From JAXHMB01 sp034521755 (GTDB lineage Bacteria > Bacteroidota > Rhodothermia > Balneolales > Balneolaceae), in contig JAXHMB010000004.1 in assembly GCA_034521755.1 (NCBI GenBank), positions 124,001 to 188,000 on the forward strand: 64,000 bases of DNA, in the 5' to 3' direction. Below are positions 45,133 to 55,387 of the stretch, piece by piece. How positions within the stretch are numbered: the stretch's first letter is position 1; each line of letters starts with the position of its first letter. The notes under the pieces were generated by a model. It worked only from the letters and a program-made list of their open reading frames with translations, ran no database searches and was not told where the DNA came from. The position numbers and the translations under genes were made by a program.

Positions 45133-46755
45133 TTAAGATTTACGTTCAGGAAAAGGTTCAGGTGGTTCAACATCAAGAACTTTACCGTCTTCTTTCGGAT
45201 AGATGTTTAATGTCTTACCGGTAACCTGTTCAAACAGATAACTTTTCCGCATCGCTCCCCAAATTTCCAGCTCCGGGTCACTTTCTGTTGTAATAATCAA
45301 CGTTATTTCTTCCTCGTCATTGTTGATCTCAATTTTTTTCACATTTTGGAAATGACTGCGGTCAAGCCCATCAGCCACTCGTAAAATCCCCGATAGCTTT
45401 TTTACGCGTTGTTTAAGCGACTTGTCCAGATTCTTATATCGTTTGTGGCGCTTCTTGGGCGTTGACCTTCGATGATAACGAGCAACATTGGCCATCAGAT
45501 CAATTTCATCTTCTTTGAATCCTTTGAGATCAGCATTTCGAATTAAGTATAATGCATGCTTGTGATGCTTTCGGTGCGATATATGATACCCAATATCGTG
45601 CATATACCCCGCATATTCCAAGAGCTCTCTATCACCTTCGGACAGTTCGAGCTCAGATTGCAATTCATCAAATAATTTAAGAGCGATCTTGGTTATGTGA
45701 GTAGAATGCTGCTCATGCCAATGGCATTTTCTAAGCAATTCAAACACGCTGCGCCGGCGCGGATCCGGAAAATCTGCAACAAGTTGCAAATCCAGCTTGT
45801 CCTGCTTCTTTTTTATATAGTCTAGAATCATGCCCTCACGCAGAGCCGATTCTGAAATCTTTACTTTTTCGATACCAAGCTCTTTAATTAGAAAGTCCAG
45901 CAATACCATCCCGGGTGCAATAATATCTACCCGCTTTTCTTCTAGCCCATCTTCTTTAATTCGCCCGGTTCGGTCCAGCTTAATAAAATACTTGTAGAAG
46001 CTTTTAAATTCTTTAGCATCAAACTCAACTTCATTTAGCGTCAGGGAAGCAGTAATGGAATGATGATCGGCAATCATTGCCGCAATATTTTCCATTGTAC
46101 CGGATGAACCAACAATTGTTTTCACATTATGTTCCTTCACAATCTCAAGAACATTTGCCAGTTCTTCTTCAAAGAATTTTCTAAGCTTTTTTATTTCATC
46201 TTTGGTAATGGGGTCATTATTAACAAACCGGGCAGCCATGCGAGCTACGCCAACTTTTTTACTTACTGAATAAAAGAACTCATCATTATTGGCCACAACA
46301 AACTCTACGCTGCCACCACCAATATCTACCATCAATACTGTTTCATCTCCAAGTTTTACGGAATGTTTGACGGCATGACCAATAAGTTCCGCTTCCATTT
46401 TTCCTGAGATGGCCCGTGCTTTAATACCCACTTCATCAATCATACGCTGAATAAATATACCTCCATTTTCAGCTTCGCGAATAGCACTGGTAGCATAGGC
46501 CAAAATACGTTCCACCCCATGACTTTCACACAAAATCTTGATTTTTTTCAGTGCTGCCAGGCCGCGCTCCATCGCATCGTCACTGAGACGGCTTCCCATC
46601 CCTTTCTCAGCGAGTATAACCATCTCTTTAAGTTTGTCGACCGTACGAAAACTGCCATCAGGAAAGATATCAACAATGACTACATGAAAGGAGTTGGTAC
46701 CCAAATCGATAGCAGCAATGCGTTTGGTAGACGTGCCGTTGGTGGATACGGTCAT
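45133..46755 (-). CDS. Ppx/GppA phosphatase with C-terminal HD domain
   Basis: A 540-residue protein. The N-terminal 310 residues form the actin-like exopolyphosphatase/pppGpp phosphatase fold (AAIDLGTNSFHVVIVD, YATSAIREAENG, MVDIGGGSVEFVV). The C-terminal half has an HD-type helical domain (HEQHSTHITKIALKLFDEL, YAGYMHDIGYHISHRKH) with likely metal ligands H...HD. It should hydrolyse polyphosphate or pppGpp and so affect the stringent response. It lies upstream of nothing obvious and is divergent from the thioesterase gene's direction by a short gap. Confidence 0.92.
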   Translation of the reverse strand: MTVSTNGTSTKRIAAIDLGTNSFHVVIVDIFPDGSFRTVDKLKEMVILAEKGMGSRLSDDAMERGLAALKKIKILCESHGVERILAYATSAIREAENGGIFIQRMIDEVGIKARAISGKMEAELIGHAVKHSVKLGDETVLMVDIGGGSVEFVVANNDEFFYSVSKKVGVARMAARFVNNDPITKDEIKKLRKFFEEELANVLEIVKEHNVKTIVGSSGTMENIAAMIADHHSITASLTLNEVEFDAKEFKSFYKYFIKLDRTGRIKEDGLEEKRVDIIAPGMVLLDFLIKELGIEKVKISESALREGMILDYIKKKQDKLDLQLVADFPDPRRRSVFELLRKCHWHEQHSTHITKIALKLFDELQSELELSEGDRELLEYAGYMHDIGYHISHRKHHKHALYLIRNADLKGFKEDEIDLMANVARYHRRSTPKKRHKRYKNLDKSLKQRVKKLSGILRVADGLDRSHFQNVKKIEINNDEEEITLIITTESDPELEIWGAMRKSYLFEQVTGKTLNIYPKEDGKVLDVEPPEPFPERKS

Positions 46756-46837
46756 ATGATCAACGTGTTAGCCATGTTTGATGGAATATATCAAAAGTCG
46801 AAAGCCTTTCTAAGAGATACCGATATAAGATACATGA

Positions 46838-47371
46838 TCACTTTCTGCGATGCGCCTCTTTGTTTTTCTCTGATATCTTGAGACGAAGATCGCGCCGTTC
46901 TTCTGCCTGCTCATACCGCTCTTTTTCAAAATCTGTTTCCGGAATAATTTCGGGAACAGGAACCGGGCGGCCATCTGCATCAACAGAAACAAAGGTATAA
47001 AATGAAGTAGTACAAAGCCTGCGCTCACCGGTTCTCATATTCTCGGCCCATACCTGCATGGCTACTTCCATTGAAGTAGTAAAAGTTCGTGTCACTTCAG
47101 CCTCAATCACTACTACTTCGCCAAGCTTGATGGCACTTTTAAATTCAACATTATCAACCGATACCGTAACCACGTTTCGGTTGCAATGCCGCTGTGATGA
47201 TATTGCTGAACATACGTCCATCCATTGCAGCAACCTCCCACCCATCAGATTTCCCAGTGGATTAGTGTCGTTGGGCATTACTATTTCGTTCATTCGTACC
47301 CTTGATGCAGCAACAGTCTTCTTATTACTGTCTGTTGATACGGGTGGAGTTTCGTCAAATCTGTTGGTCAT
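46838..47371 (-). CDS. hot-dog acyl-CoA thioesterase
   Basis: A 177-residue hot-dog protein: MPNDTNPLGNLMGGRLLQWMDV, then FKSAIKLGEVVVIEAEVTRTFTTSMEVAMQVWAEN and VFVSVDADGRPVPVPEI. N-x-x-G-x-x-x-G-G is the substrate loop of YciA/BACH-type enzymes. It hydrolyses medium- or long-chain acyl-CoAs, perhaps tied to the beta-oxidation genes of this window. It is followed by the ppx-like gene on the same strand, with an 80-bp gap. Confidence 0.88.
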   Translation of the reverse strand: MTNRFDETPPVSTDSNKKTVAASRVRMNEIVMPNDTNPLGNLMGGRLLQWMDVCSAISSQRHCNRNVVTVSVDNVEFKSAIKLGEVVVIEAEVTRTFTTSMEVAMQVWAENMRTGERRLCTTSFYTFVSVDADGRPVPVPEIIPETDFEKERYEQAEERRDLRLKISEKNKEAHRRK

Positions 47372-47537
47372 AGCTTCTTGTACTCATTAATTTTATCAAG
47401 GCTAAAATACGAATTCTGTATCTCTCATCGTATTAATTTCCGGCAAACAACAAGTTTTTAAAGATCGGGTTTTATAATGAATATTTGATGAAACAAAGCG
47501 GAACACCTATACTCTACAAGATTTTAATAAAGACTGT

Positions 47538-48494
47538 ATGATGGAGACAAACCTAACTGATATTTCTTCTTTTGAAACACCCTTCTGGTGTTTCAACGGG
47601 CATGTTCATACGATTGCCCGGTCTTTCTTTGGTGATAGCAACAAACCTCTCTGCCAACGTATTGAAATCCCCACCCCTGATGGAGATTTTCTTGAGCTGG
47701 ATGTTATTAATCAAAAAAATAAACAGCCGGTTATTGCGCTTTTCCATGGTTTGGAGGGTTCTACAGATCGATATTACATCATTGAGATGATGAAAGAGCT
47801 CTCTGCACGTAATTATTCAGTGGTTGCCGTAAACTTTCGGGGATGCGGCTCGCGGTTAAATAATAAGATGCGATTTTACCATTCCGGCGAAACCCAAGAT
47901 TATTCCACCGTTTTCAACTGGATAGCCAAAACTTTTCCAACGCAAAAAAGAGGTGCTGTTGGATTCTCACTGGGCGGTAATGCCCTGCTCAAATTTCTGG
48001 CAGAACAACATGAGCACAAGCCTGATGCCGCAGTTGCCGTTTCCGTGCCCTACAATCTAAAACGCGGATGCCTGGCAATAAGCCAGGGCTTTAACCGAAT
48101 TTATGAATATCGTTTTATGCGCACACTGCGTAAGAAATTGAATGACAAACGCGAATGCTTTCCCCAACTGCCAACCTATTCGGGTAGCACCCTTTACAGG
48201 TTCGATGATGAAGTAACTGCTCCGGTTCACGGTTTTGATGATGCCGAAGATTACTATGCGCAATGTTCATCTAAAAAGTTTATTCCGTTTATTAATGTGC
48301 CATCACTACTAATCCACAGTAGACAAGACCCGCTCTGTCCGGTTGATGAAATGCCAGTTAAAAAAATTAAGGAAAATTCTCTTACTGATTATATCATTAC
48401 AGAAGAAGGTGGGCATGTAGGTTTTTGGAGCTCTCCCCGCGGCTGGTTAAATCAAACAATAATGAACTATTTTTTGAATAAATTTGATTCATAA
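47538..48494 (+). CDS. YheT-like alpha/beta hydrolase
   Basis: A 318-residue alpha/beta hydrolase of the AB-hydrolase-1/YheT family. The oxyanion region is ALFHGLEGSTDRYYI, the nucleophile Ser in GFSLGGNALLKFL (near residue 145), the Asp in IHSRQDPLCP and the His in EGGHVGFWS. NFRGCGSRLNNKM is also typical of YheT members. The biological substrate is unknown. Divergent from the thioesterase gene; ypdA follows 33 bases after. Confidence 0.9.
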   Translation: MMETNLTDISSFETPFWCFNGHVHTIARSFFGDSNKPLCQRIEIPTPDGDFLELDVINQKNKQPVIALFHGLEGSTDRYYIIEMMKELSARNYSVVAVNFRGCGSRLNNKMRFYHSGETQDYSTVFNWIAKTFPTQKRGAVGFSLGGNALLKFLAEQHEHKPDAAVAVSVPYNLKRGCLAISQGFNRIYEYRFMRTLRKKLNDKRECFPQLPTYSGSTLYRFDDEVTAPVHGFDDAEDYYAQCSSKKFIPFINVPSLLIHSRQDPLCPVDEMPVKKIKENSLTDYIITEEGGHVGFWSSPRGWLNQTIMNYFLNKFDS

Positions 48495-48527
48495 CATCAC
48501 AATCAATTTAACGATCTAATATCTGCT

Positions 48528-49481
48528 ATGGTCATTATTATTGGTGCGGGTCCTATCGGACTTGCCACTGCAATTGCACTAAAGAAACAGGGAATTAAAG
48601 CAAAGATTATTGAACGGGGATGTGTAGTTAACAGCATCTTTAACTATCCCAAAGACATGACGTTTTTCTCCACTTCTGAAAGATTGGAGATTGGAGGAGT
48701 TCCCTTTATTTCTCACGGGTCCAAACCTACGCGCCGCGAAGCCTTGGAATATTATCGCAGAGCTGCCGAAACCCATAACCTGGATATTCATGTGTATGAA
48801 GAAGTACAGGATATCAGCGGTGAAGATCATAACTTCACTGTAACGACCGATAAAAACTCTTACCAAGCATCGAAAGTAGTGGTAGCCACCGGCTTTTATG
48901 ACATCGCTAAAAAGATGAATATTCCCGGAGAGCAGCTGGATAAAGTATCCCACTATTATGATGAGGCACATCCTTATGCCTGGCAAAATATTTTGGTTAT
49001 CGGTGGCGGAAACTCAGCCGTTGATGCCGCCCTGGAAACCTACCGAACCAATGCCAATGTAACACTGGTTGTCCGATACCCCACCATCAAGGAATCTGTG
49101 AAATATTGGGTGAAGCCCGATATAGAAAACCGCATCAAAAATGGAGAGATTGATGCTTACTTTGAAAGTGAGGTTACTGAAATTCGTCCGGGTGAAGTGG
49201 ACATTAAAACACCAAGTGGCAAAAAGACTATCCCTAATGACTTCGTGCTGGCTATGACCGGTTATAAACCAAACTTTAGCCTGATGAAAAAATTTGGTAT
49301 TGAACTCACAAATGACAAAAAGAAAATGCCGGTTTATGACGACAAGACCCTTGAAACCAATCGAAAAGGAATTTATGTAGCCGGAGTGGTTTGCGGAGGC
49401 ATGGATACCAGCAAGCTATTCATCGAGAACACTCGAGTGCACGCCAATCATATTGCTGAGGATATCAAAAAGAAGGGATAA
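48528..49481 (+). CDS. ypdA: YpdA-type putative bacillithiol disulfide reductase
   Basis: A 317-residue FAD enzyme with GAGPIGLATAIALKKQG at the start, the second nucleotide loop GGGNSAVDAALE near residue 165 and DDKTLETNRKGIYVAGVV at the C-terminus. It lacks the CxxC pair of thioredoxin reductases, the mark of the YpdA/Bdr family, which reduces bacillithiol disulfide with NADPH. It implies that bacillithiol is the main thiol in this organism, of interest next to ergothioneine genes. Directly followed by the SRP RNA gene in the other direction. Confidence 0.9.
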   Translation: MVIIIGAGPIGLATAIALKKQGIKAKIIERGCVVNSIFNYPKDMTFFSTSERLEIGGVPFISHGSKPTRREALEYYRRAAETHNLDIHVYEEVQDISGEDHNFTVTTDKNSYQASKVVVATGFYDIAKKMNIPGEQLDKVSHYYDEAHPYAWQNILVIGGGNSAVDAALETYRTNANVTLVVRYPTIKESVKYWVKPDIENRIKNGEIDAYFESEVTEIRPGEVDIKTPSGKKTIPNDFVLAMTGYKPNFSLMKKFGIELTNDKKKMPVYDDKTLETNRKGIYVAGVVCGGMDTSKLFIENTRVHANHIAEDIKKKG

Positions 49482-49488
49482 AAAAAGA

Positions 49489-49589
49489 GAGGGTAAGCGA
49501 CCTACATCACGCCGCTACGACCTCCTACCGCTGCTACCTTCCGGTCCTGACGGAGTTCAGAGGGAGCTGGCTGCGTAGGGCCTACCCTC
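49489..49589 (-). ncRNA. ffs: small SRP RNA (4.5S type)
   Basis: The minus strand contains GTCAGGACCGGAAGGTAGCAG within a hairpin about 100 nt long. The stem ends gagggtagg... and ...cttaccctc pair. The GGAAGG-type tetraloop and the asymmetric internal loop AGCAG form the Ffh-binding site. The RNA targets membrane proteins to the Sec translocase through Ffh and FtsY. Located between ypdA and the cyclase operon. Confidence 0.9.
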
Positions 49590-49645
49590 GAAGTGCCAAA
49601 TATACAGGTAATTACCGGTTAGTAGCAAACAGGATTTGCACAAAA

Positions 49646-51832
49646 TTACTTGGAAGTCATTACAAAAACGCCATCCCAATCTGCTTCCGGAGGATTTGCT
49701 TTCATCTGTTTACATCGATCTATATAAACCAGTGATGGATTTGTGCTTATCAGAGGATTTCCACTGTTCGGCTTAAATGTTTCCAGCTTAGCCGACTGTT
49801 CAAAAAGCCGTATCGCTTTATCCCAATGCTGATTTTGATAGGCTTCTGTTCCATCCTCAAAAACAGACTTGCACTCTAGTTGTTGGTCGGTGATATCTTC
49901 TTTTAAACCCATAATTTCATAGACCTCTACCGGCTGGGTTCGTCCTTTCACTACAATCTTATCCAGGTACCTGAAAATACAACGATCACCATATTGTTCA
50001 GCTTCGTTTTTAGTATCAGCAGTAACCATGGTGTAGACTCCAAAAGATTTTGCACCACTTTCACATCGTGCTGCAAGGTTTACGTTATCTCCCATCATGG
50101 TGTAGTTAAAACGGCTGGTTGATCCCATGTTCCCGGTTACCATATTCCCTGTGTTCAACCCTATACGACTGCGCATGTGTTGTACAATTTCCGGCCACTG
50201 CTCTCCTTCTTCTTTCCATTTCTCGCGGAGTTCATCCAGTCGCTTTTGCATCAATTGAGAAACGACACAGGCCCGGTAAGCATGGTCTTCTTGTGGTAAA
50301 GGAGCTCCAAAAAATGCAACGATAGCATCACCAATATATTTATCCAACGTACCACCCTGATCGGTTAAGATCTCGGTCATAGCAGATAAGTATTCATTAA
50401 TCAGCTCAACCAGTTTTACAGCTTCCAATTTTTCAGAAAAGGTTGAAAAAGACTGGATATCACTAAAGAAGGCAGTAATATAAGATTCATCGCCTCCCAG
50501 CTGTGGATCTTGTCCCGACTCTATCATTTTGTTAACCAAACGCGGTGACACATAAGATGAAAACATGCCTCTTATTCGTTGCTTCTCACGTTGCTCTGCA
50601 AAATATTCGTAACTTAAAGTCCCAAGATAACCTACCACCAGAGCTACCATCGGACTTGTAGCTTTCAGGATATATCCAAAGTTGATAAACTCAAAAATAA
50701 CCAATCCTACTGATGCTGAGCTTAGAAATACAAAAGCAAGGAAGCCCCAGATGCCATTGGTTTTGCGTGTAATAAAAATGATGATCACTACAGCCAGAGA
50801 AAGCAGCAAGAGATTTATCAAAGGGCTTGCATAGTGAATGTAGTTGCCTGTTAGAATAGTTTTTATAGCATTAGCATGGGTCTCATAGCCGGGCATAGTA
50901 CGAGAAAGGGCAAAAGGGGTAGGATGAAAGTCGTGAAGCTCCGGCATGGTGGCCCCTACCAAAACAATCTTATCCTTAAAAACCCCTTCCTTCAGCAAGC
51001 CAAAATCGGGATCAGAAAACTGGTTAAGCTGGAAACTCTCATCCTCACTTTCGAGCAAAACTGTTGAATCATCAATAACTGTCTCAAACGAATAGGTTGC
51101 GAAAATACCCGGGCCGCCAAAATAGTTGATGACCATCGTATTTTGATTATACTTGGGAATTCTATAATCACCTAAAGAAAAAAAGTCGTCTTGAGTTTGT
51201 ATTTCAGTTTTTTCTATATCATTGTAAATACTGAGCAGTTCCAGACCAAGTGAATAATAAGTCTTTTCTCCATACTCGCGATGAAGCAGATAGCGGCGAA
51301 CACCATCATCAATATCATTAACCACGCTAACAAGTCCCATTTGATTAGGATTTGCTTCGGAAAGCAGATTGTTGGGTCCCACAATTTCCTGGCTCTGCGA
51401 TTGACTTCCCCCACCGCGCTGCTTCAAAGAAGAACTGATTCTGCCGGCCAAGACCACATTTTCATATTTATTTAACGCTTCGGCAAAAATGGAGTCATTG
51501 GCAGGGTTATACTGATCCCTTTTATCAAAAATAACATCAATACCAATAGCTTTGGCTCCAGCTTTATTCAGGTTCTCAATAAGTTTTGCATAGTAATGCG
51601 TAGGCCATGGATATTTATAAGGAATTTCTGAATCTGCCTGCTGACTAATAGACACCAACACAATCGAGGTATCTTCAATAGCTATGGGGCCGCGAAGCTC
51701 AAACAGCTGGTCGGTTATGGCAAGGTCCAGCTGCTGAAAAGGCCTGGAATAAGAAACAACGATAGTAAGAATAATAGATATGACAGCGAGTGCCGGAAGT
51801 ACCCACCATTTATTCTTAATCTTGGAAATCAT
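49646..51832 (-). CDS. CHASE2-domain class III adenylate cyclase
   Basis: A 728-residue membrane protein. An N-terminal anchor, a large extracytoplasmic CHASE2 sensor (about residues 30-330; AIGIDVIFDKRDQYNPAND, HDFHPTPFALSRTMPGYETHANAIKTIL split) and three further membrane helices precede a cyclase domain (about 440-620). Metal-binding Asp residues lie in AFFSDIQSF and YIGDAIVAFFG; Lys in LDKYIGD and Asp in MMGDNVNLAAR fit adenylate specificity. It would make cAMP in response to an envelope signal. It is the last gene of an operon with FecR-domain, outer-membrane and secreted proteins, starting 3 bases after the previous stop. Confidence 0.93.
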   Translation of the reverse strand: MISKIKNKWWVLPALAVISIILTIVVSYSRPFQQLDLAITDQLFELRGPIAIEDTSIVLVSISQQADSEIPYKYPWPTHYYAKLIENLNKAGAKAIGIDVIFDKRDQYNPANDSIFAEALNKYENVVLAGRISSSLKQRGGGSQSQSQEIVGPNNLLSEANPNQMGLVSVVNDIDDGVRRYLLHREYGEKTYYSLGLELLSIYNDIEKTEIQTQDDFFSLGDYRIPKYNQNTMVINYFGGPGIFATYSFETVIDDSTVLLESEDESFQLNQFSDPDFGLLKEGVFKDKIVLVGATMPELHDFHPTPFALSRTMPGYETHANAIKTILTGNYIHYASPLINLLLLSLAVVIIIFITRKTNGIWGFLAFVFLSSASVGLVIFEFINFGYILKATSPMVALVVGYLGTLSYEYFAEQREKQRIRGMFSSYVSPRLVNKMIESGQDPQLGGDESYITAFFSDIQSFSTFSEKLEAVKLVELINEYLSAMTEILTDQGGTLDKYIGDAIVAFFGAPLPQEDHAYRACVVSQLMQKRLDELREKWKEEGEQWPEIVQHMRSRIGLNTGNMVTGNMGSTSRFNYTMMGDNVNLAARCESGAKSFGVYTMVTADTKNEAEQYGDRCIFRYLDKIVVKGRTQPVEVYEIMGLKEDITDQQLECKSVFEDGTEAYQNQHWDKAIRLFEQSAKLETFKPNSGNPLISTNPSLVYIDRCKQMKANPPEADWDGVFVMTSK

Positions 51833-51835
51833 GTA

Positions 51836-54607
51836 TTAAAAACTAAAAATATACCGTATCTGTAAAATGCGATCATTAGGAGTTAGCAGACCCTGTGTAG
51901 GGCTCGATACGTTAGTGAATCTCATATTTGCTAAAAAAGCATGGTTTTCATCTAAATCATACCGCGCACCGGCACTAAAAATAAATGAATTGCTTTTCGC
52001 CTTTACAGGAGCATTAGTTGACTCTTCGTAAATATCATCACTGGGATCATTGGGTGTCCCATTATCATCAACTCCTAAGGAGATAGTTTCAGTAGTATTC
52101 TTTGTAAACGCCAGGGCAGCATTTACGTTCAGCTTATCCTCCATGAAATACATAGATCCACCCAGGTTTACCCCTACAATATTAATGTCTGTGAGGCCAC
52201 CTCCTGTTTCGGTGTTATTAACGCTGAATCCAAACTTCGTATCGAGCGGCATGTCCCTAAACCTGTTCGTGACATTTAGCGAAAAGCTATTACTTTTGGC
52301 ATCACCAAAAGCAAATACATCGTCATTTGTATTCAACAGTGAATAGTTTACACTGGCATCATGTGTTATTCCAAAAAGATCAAACTGCTGTGAGATGGAA
52401 GTAGTAAATTGCGTAGTATTTGCCATCCGGGCATTGGGTACAGTTACAGTATCAGTACCATTAACCGTTTCATAATTTCTTACAGCTATATTTTCTGATC
52501 CGGCACCTACAAACGGATTAAAAAGCTCTACCTCATTATCTCTTGTTCGGCTCATTAAACCAAGGCTTACGCGTGGGAGCTCCCGCTTAATAGGATACCA
52601 ACTTACATTCCCTCGGTACGTTGTTGTATTTGTAGTAGCATCACGTGTATTGGCTACATTATCATCCAGGTTTTCGTAACCTAAGGTTACATAAAGACGA
52701 TTTTGTAACAATCGAAAACGATCAGTGACGGTAATACCAGCTATATCCCTGCGGGTGGTAGAATTTGCCAGAGAATTAAAATCAGGCCCTACCCATCGAT
52801 ACTTCAACCGAAAATTATTTTTAAAATAGTTCAAAGATAATTCCGATTGAGTTCCGACAATACTGGTTGGGAAGAAAAACTCAGCCGTTGTTTCTGAGCC
52901 GCTTACATCAAATCGCAGGGGTAAGGCTGTAAGATTTTCATTAATGATGATAAGCCACGAAAGCTGGTCTAATAAATCTTCAGTATCCTGATCGAGCGTA
53001 AAGCCCAAATCATCTGCCCTTTGTGAATTCAAGGGGCCGGCAGAAATATCATCATTCAACAAGCTGATTGCAGCATCACTGCGAAACTGTATTCTATTGT
53101 TGTCAAAACCTAACGTAAGGTCAGCTCCAGTAACAAAGTTGCCCTTGGGGGCGGGATTTCCATTCACGCTAAGCAAGTTGGGCTCTGCCTGTAATTTATT
53201 ACGATCCTGCTGACTCAGTCCTGAAGCTAACTCCTGATTATTTTCCAACACATCATTGTAATTACTAATGACATCAATTGAACTGGTATCATCCTCAACT
53301 TTTAACGCATTAATACCAAACTGAAAATTATTGCCTCGTCCAAATGCAAGTCGACCACCAATTACATCACGGTCGTAAGTACCCACACCATTATTTTGAA
53401 AACCAAGAGTATAACTGGTATCTACAACCGTTCCATTAAATTCTTGTGGATCAGGCTTAATGCTTTGATAAAGGTTTGAAATACTTCGCCGCATTTTACC
53501 AAATAGAAACTGGACATTTACGGCACCATTAAACGGACGGACTGCTGTATTTATACCCTGGATGCGCTGACCGGTAATAGTTAGTGGACTTAAAGTAGGA
53601 TAAATATGACCCGCTTGTACTTCAAACCAGTTGCCGATATATAACTCAGCACCATATCTATTCTGAGGCTGAATTCTGGGATCTGCCTGAGAAGTTAACA
53701 AACCATATGCCGTATAACGCACATTCCCTTTTCTACCTGAAAGCCGGACATTACCACTTAATACATCATTATTATTGCCCGCTATAACCTGATTGCGAGC
53801 TGTCAATTCTGCCTGTCCACTGGGTATAAAGCTCTCGGACTCCTCAGTACCAAAAGGATCTGTACTGCCGGCTGCAGCTAGTGTTGCCCGATCAACTACG
53901 CTAAACTTCCATGACACAATTTCTTCTTCATTATCTCCTGTTCTTAATCTTAAAGAAGCACTGTGTTCACCAAAAGTCAGCTCTTCAGGTACATATGTAA
54001 GGAAATAGTCACTAGCTTCTGACTGTTCAGTAATATTTTTATCATCTAAATAGAACTCCAGCGATTGTGTAGTATCAATTGTACCCTCTTCATAAAATAG
54101 GGCAACTGCTAATACAGCATCGTTAGGGGTAATCTGTTCCCCGGGCTCAGGAGAAAGTATGGTATAATCAATTCCACTTTGTTCGCCCGAAGTAACTTGT
54201 TCTTCTTTCGGATCTATTACTTCAACACGGATGGGTCCCTGTTCACCAAGATTAACCGGGTAGGTAGCGGTCTCACCATTTGTAAATTGGATTTCGAAAT
54301 AGTACTCAAGTATAGTAGCATTTTCATTTTCTATAGTGAGATCAGCCTCAAAACTGGATTGTACCAAACGAGCATTTTTTTGCTGATAACTAATGTCACC
54401 GTCTATCTTGTAAAAAATAAAGGCATCCTGTACATCTGATGGATTAATACCCGGAACATCAAAAGTAAGTGTTGTAGCAGCCTGCCTTTCAATTCCTGTT
54501 GGTGCACGATGTTGAATCTGGTATTGTGCCCAGGCATTTGACACATCCATTGCAAGAAGCAAAGCTATTCCTGTGACGAGATAAAGCCAACTTGCTTTAT
54601 TTTTCAT
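51836..54607 (-). CDS. large outer-membrane protein with Ig-like N-terminal part
   Basis: From MKNKASWLYLVTGIALLLAM (ATG 54607) about 923 residues. The signal peptide ends AWAQ. About 250 residues follow with Ig-like strands (TLTFDVPGINPSDVQDAFIFY, EYYFEIQFTNGETATYPV), then a long stretch of alternating strands up to a C-terminal Phe (ILQIRYIFSF), which signals an outer-membrane barrel. It has no TonB box or plug domain. It is translated with the FecR gene (37-base gap) and the cyclase (3-base gap). A sensor or export role for the operon is inferred. Confidence 0.8.
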   Translation of the reverse strand: MKNKASWLYLVTGIALLLAMDVSNAWAQYQIQHRAPTGIERQAATTLTFDVPGINPSDVQDAFIFYKIDGDISYQQKNARLVQSSFEADLTIENENATILEYYFEIQFTNGETATYPVNLGEQGPIRVEVIDPKEEQVTSGEQSGIDYTILSPEPGEQITPNDAVLAVALFYEEGTIDTTQSLEFYLDDKNITEQSEASDYFLTYVPEELTFGEHSASLRLRTGDNEEEIVSWKFSVVDRATLAAAGSTDPFGTEESESFIPSGQAELTARNQVIAGNNNDVLSGNVRLSGRKGNVRYTAYGLLTSQADPRIQPQNRYGAELYIGNWFEVQAGHIYPTLSPLTITGQRIQGINTAVRPFNGAVNVQFLFGKMRRSISNLYQSIKPDPQEFNGTVVDTSYTLGFQNNGVGTYDRDVIGGRLAFGRGNNFQFGINALKVEDDTSSIDVISNYNDVLENNQELASGLSQQDRNKLQAEPNLLSVNGNPAPKGNFVTGADLTLGFDNNRIQFRSDAAISLLNDDISAGPLNSQRADDLGFTLDQDTEDLLDQLSWLIIINENLTALPLRFDVSGSETTAEFFFPTSIVGTQSELSLNYFKNNFRLKYRWVGPDFNSLANSTTRRDIAGITVTDRFRLLQNRLYVTLGYENLDDNVANTRDATTNTTTYRGNVSWYPIKRELPRVSLGLMSRTRDNEVELFNPFVGAGSENIAVRNYETVNGTDTVTVPNARMANTTQFTTSISQQFDLFGITHDASVNYSLLNTNDDVFAFGDAKSNSFSLNVTNRFRDMPLDTKFGFSVNNTETGGGLTDINIVGVNLGGSMYFMEDKLNVNAALAFTKNTTETISLGVDDNGTPNDPSDDIYEESTNAPVKAKSNSFIFSAGARYDLDENHAFLANMRFTNVSSPTQGLLTPNDRILQIRYIFSF

Positions 54608-54656
54608 AGTACACCCCAATTTCTGTTATCCCATAAAAGCTCACGCAATTAGCACA

Positions 54657-55376
54657 TTAATTATCATTTTCAAAATATTCGATTTCTATCTCTCTTAACT
54701 GCCCATTTTCATCTCTAAATCTCAGTTTCAGGACTTTAGGCTCAAGGTTCTCATCAAATTCACTGTTTTCCTCTTTGAGCTTGTCTACTTCATCTTCAGA
54801 AAGCTCTCCTTTGTCAATAGAACCATCCTCATTTACCTGACCAAATGTGTTTGCTTCCAGATTTATTGTTTCGCCGGTTTGATTCGAAAGCAGCTCTACC
54901 AAACCTTCAAGCACGTAATAATAGTCATTAAACCTGGCCCCAAACTGTGTTCCCTTAACAGAAGCCACAGATGAATTGGTAGCTACTTCAAAATCTGAAT
55001 TAGCTCGTTTGGTTACATTTAAAAATATTTCACCTGTTTCAAGCACAATACGAGCAGTTGTGCTTTTGTCATTTTCAACAGAGCCATTTACAATAAGCTG
55101 CGAGTTGGGTTTTACCTGGGCAAAACTTTTGTCCATAAATTGAACCAGAGCAAAACCTTGCGGGTTTGTACTCAATGTATCACCGCTATATAGCGGACTG
55201 GCTTTCTGTGCTTCAATTTCCTTCTCAGCGTTCTGAATATTAGCTGTTGGCCTAAACTTTTTTACATACGCCAATACTCTATCTGGCTTGTTAAAAAATT
55301 CAGAAGAAACCATCCCAGCTAAAACCACAAAAACAACTACCGATGCAATCAGATAAATAAATTTTGTCTTGTTCAT
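54657..55376 (-). CDS. FecR-domain membrane-anchored protein
   Basis: A 239-residue protein with one N-terminal membrane segment (FIYLIASVVVFVVLAGMVSS) and an extracytoplasmic FecR domain (GDTLSTNPQGFALVQFMDKS, LETGEIFLNVTK, NSSVASVKGTQFGARF). The last 65 residues are charged (DKLKEENSEFDENLEPKVLKL). FecR domains mostly belong to anti-sigma factors, but they are also common near CHASE2 cyclases, as here. There is no sigma-factor gene in the operon. Confidence 0.85.
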   Translation of the reverse strand: MNKTKFIYLIASVVVFVVLAGMVSSEFFNKPDRVLAYVKKFRPTANIQNAEKEIEAQKASPLYSGDTLSTNPQGFALVQFMDKSFAQVKPNSQLIVNGSVENDKSTTARIVLETGEIFLNVTKRANSDFEVATNSSVASVKGTQFGARFNDYYYVLEGLVELLSNQTGETINLEANTFGQVNEDGSIDKGELSEDEVDKLKEENSEFDENLEPKVLKLRFRDENGQLREIEIEYFENDN

Positions 55377-55387
55377 AAAAATCCCTC

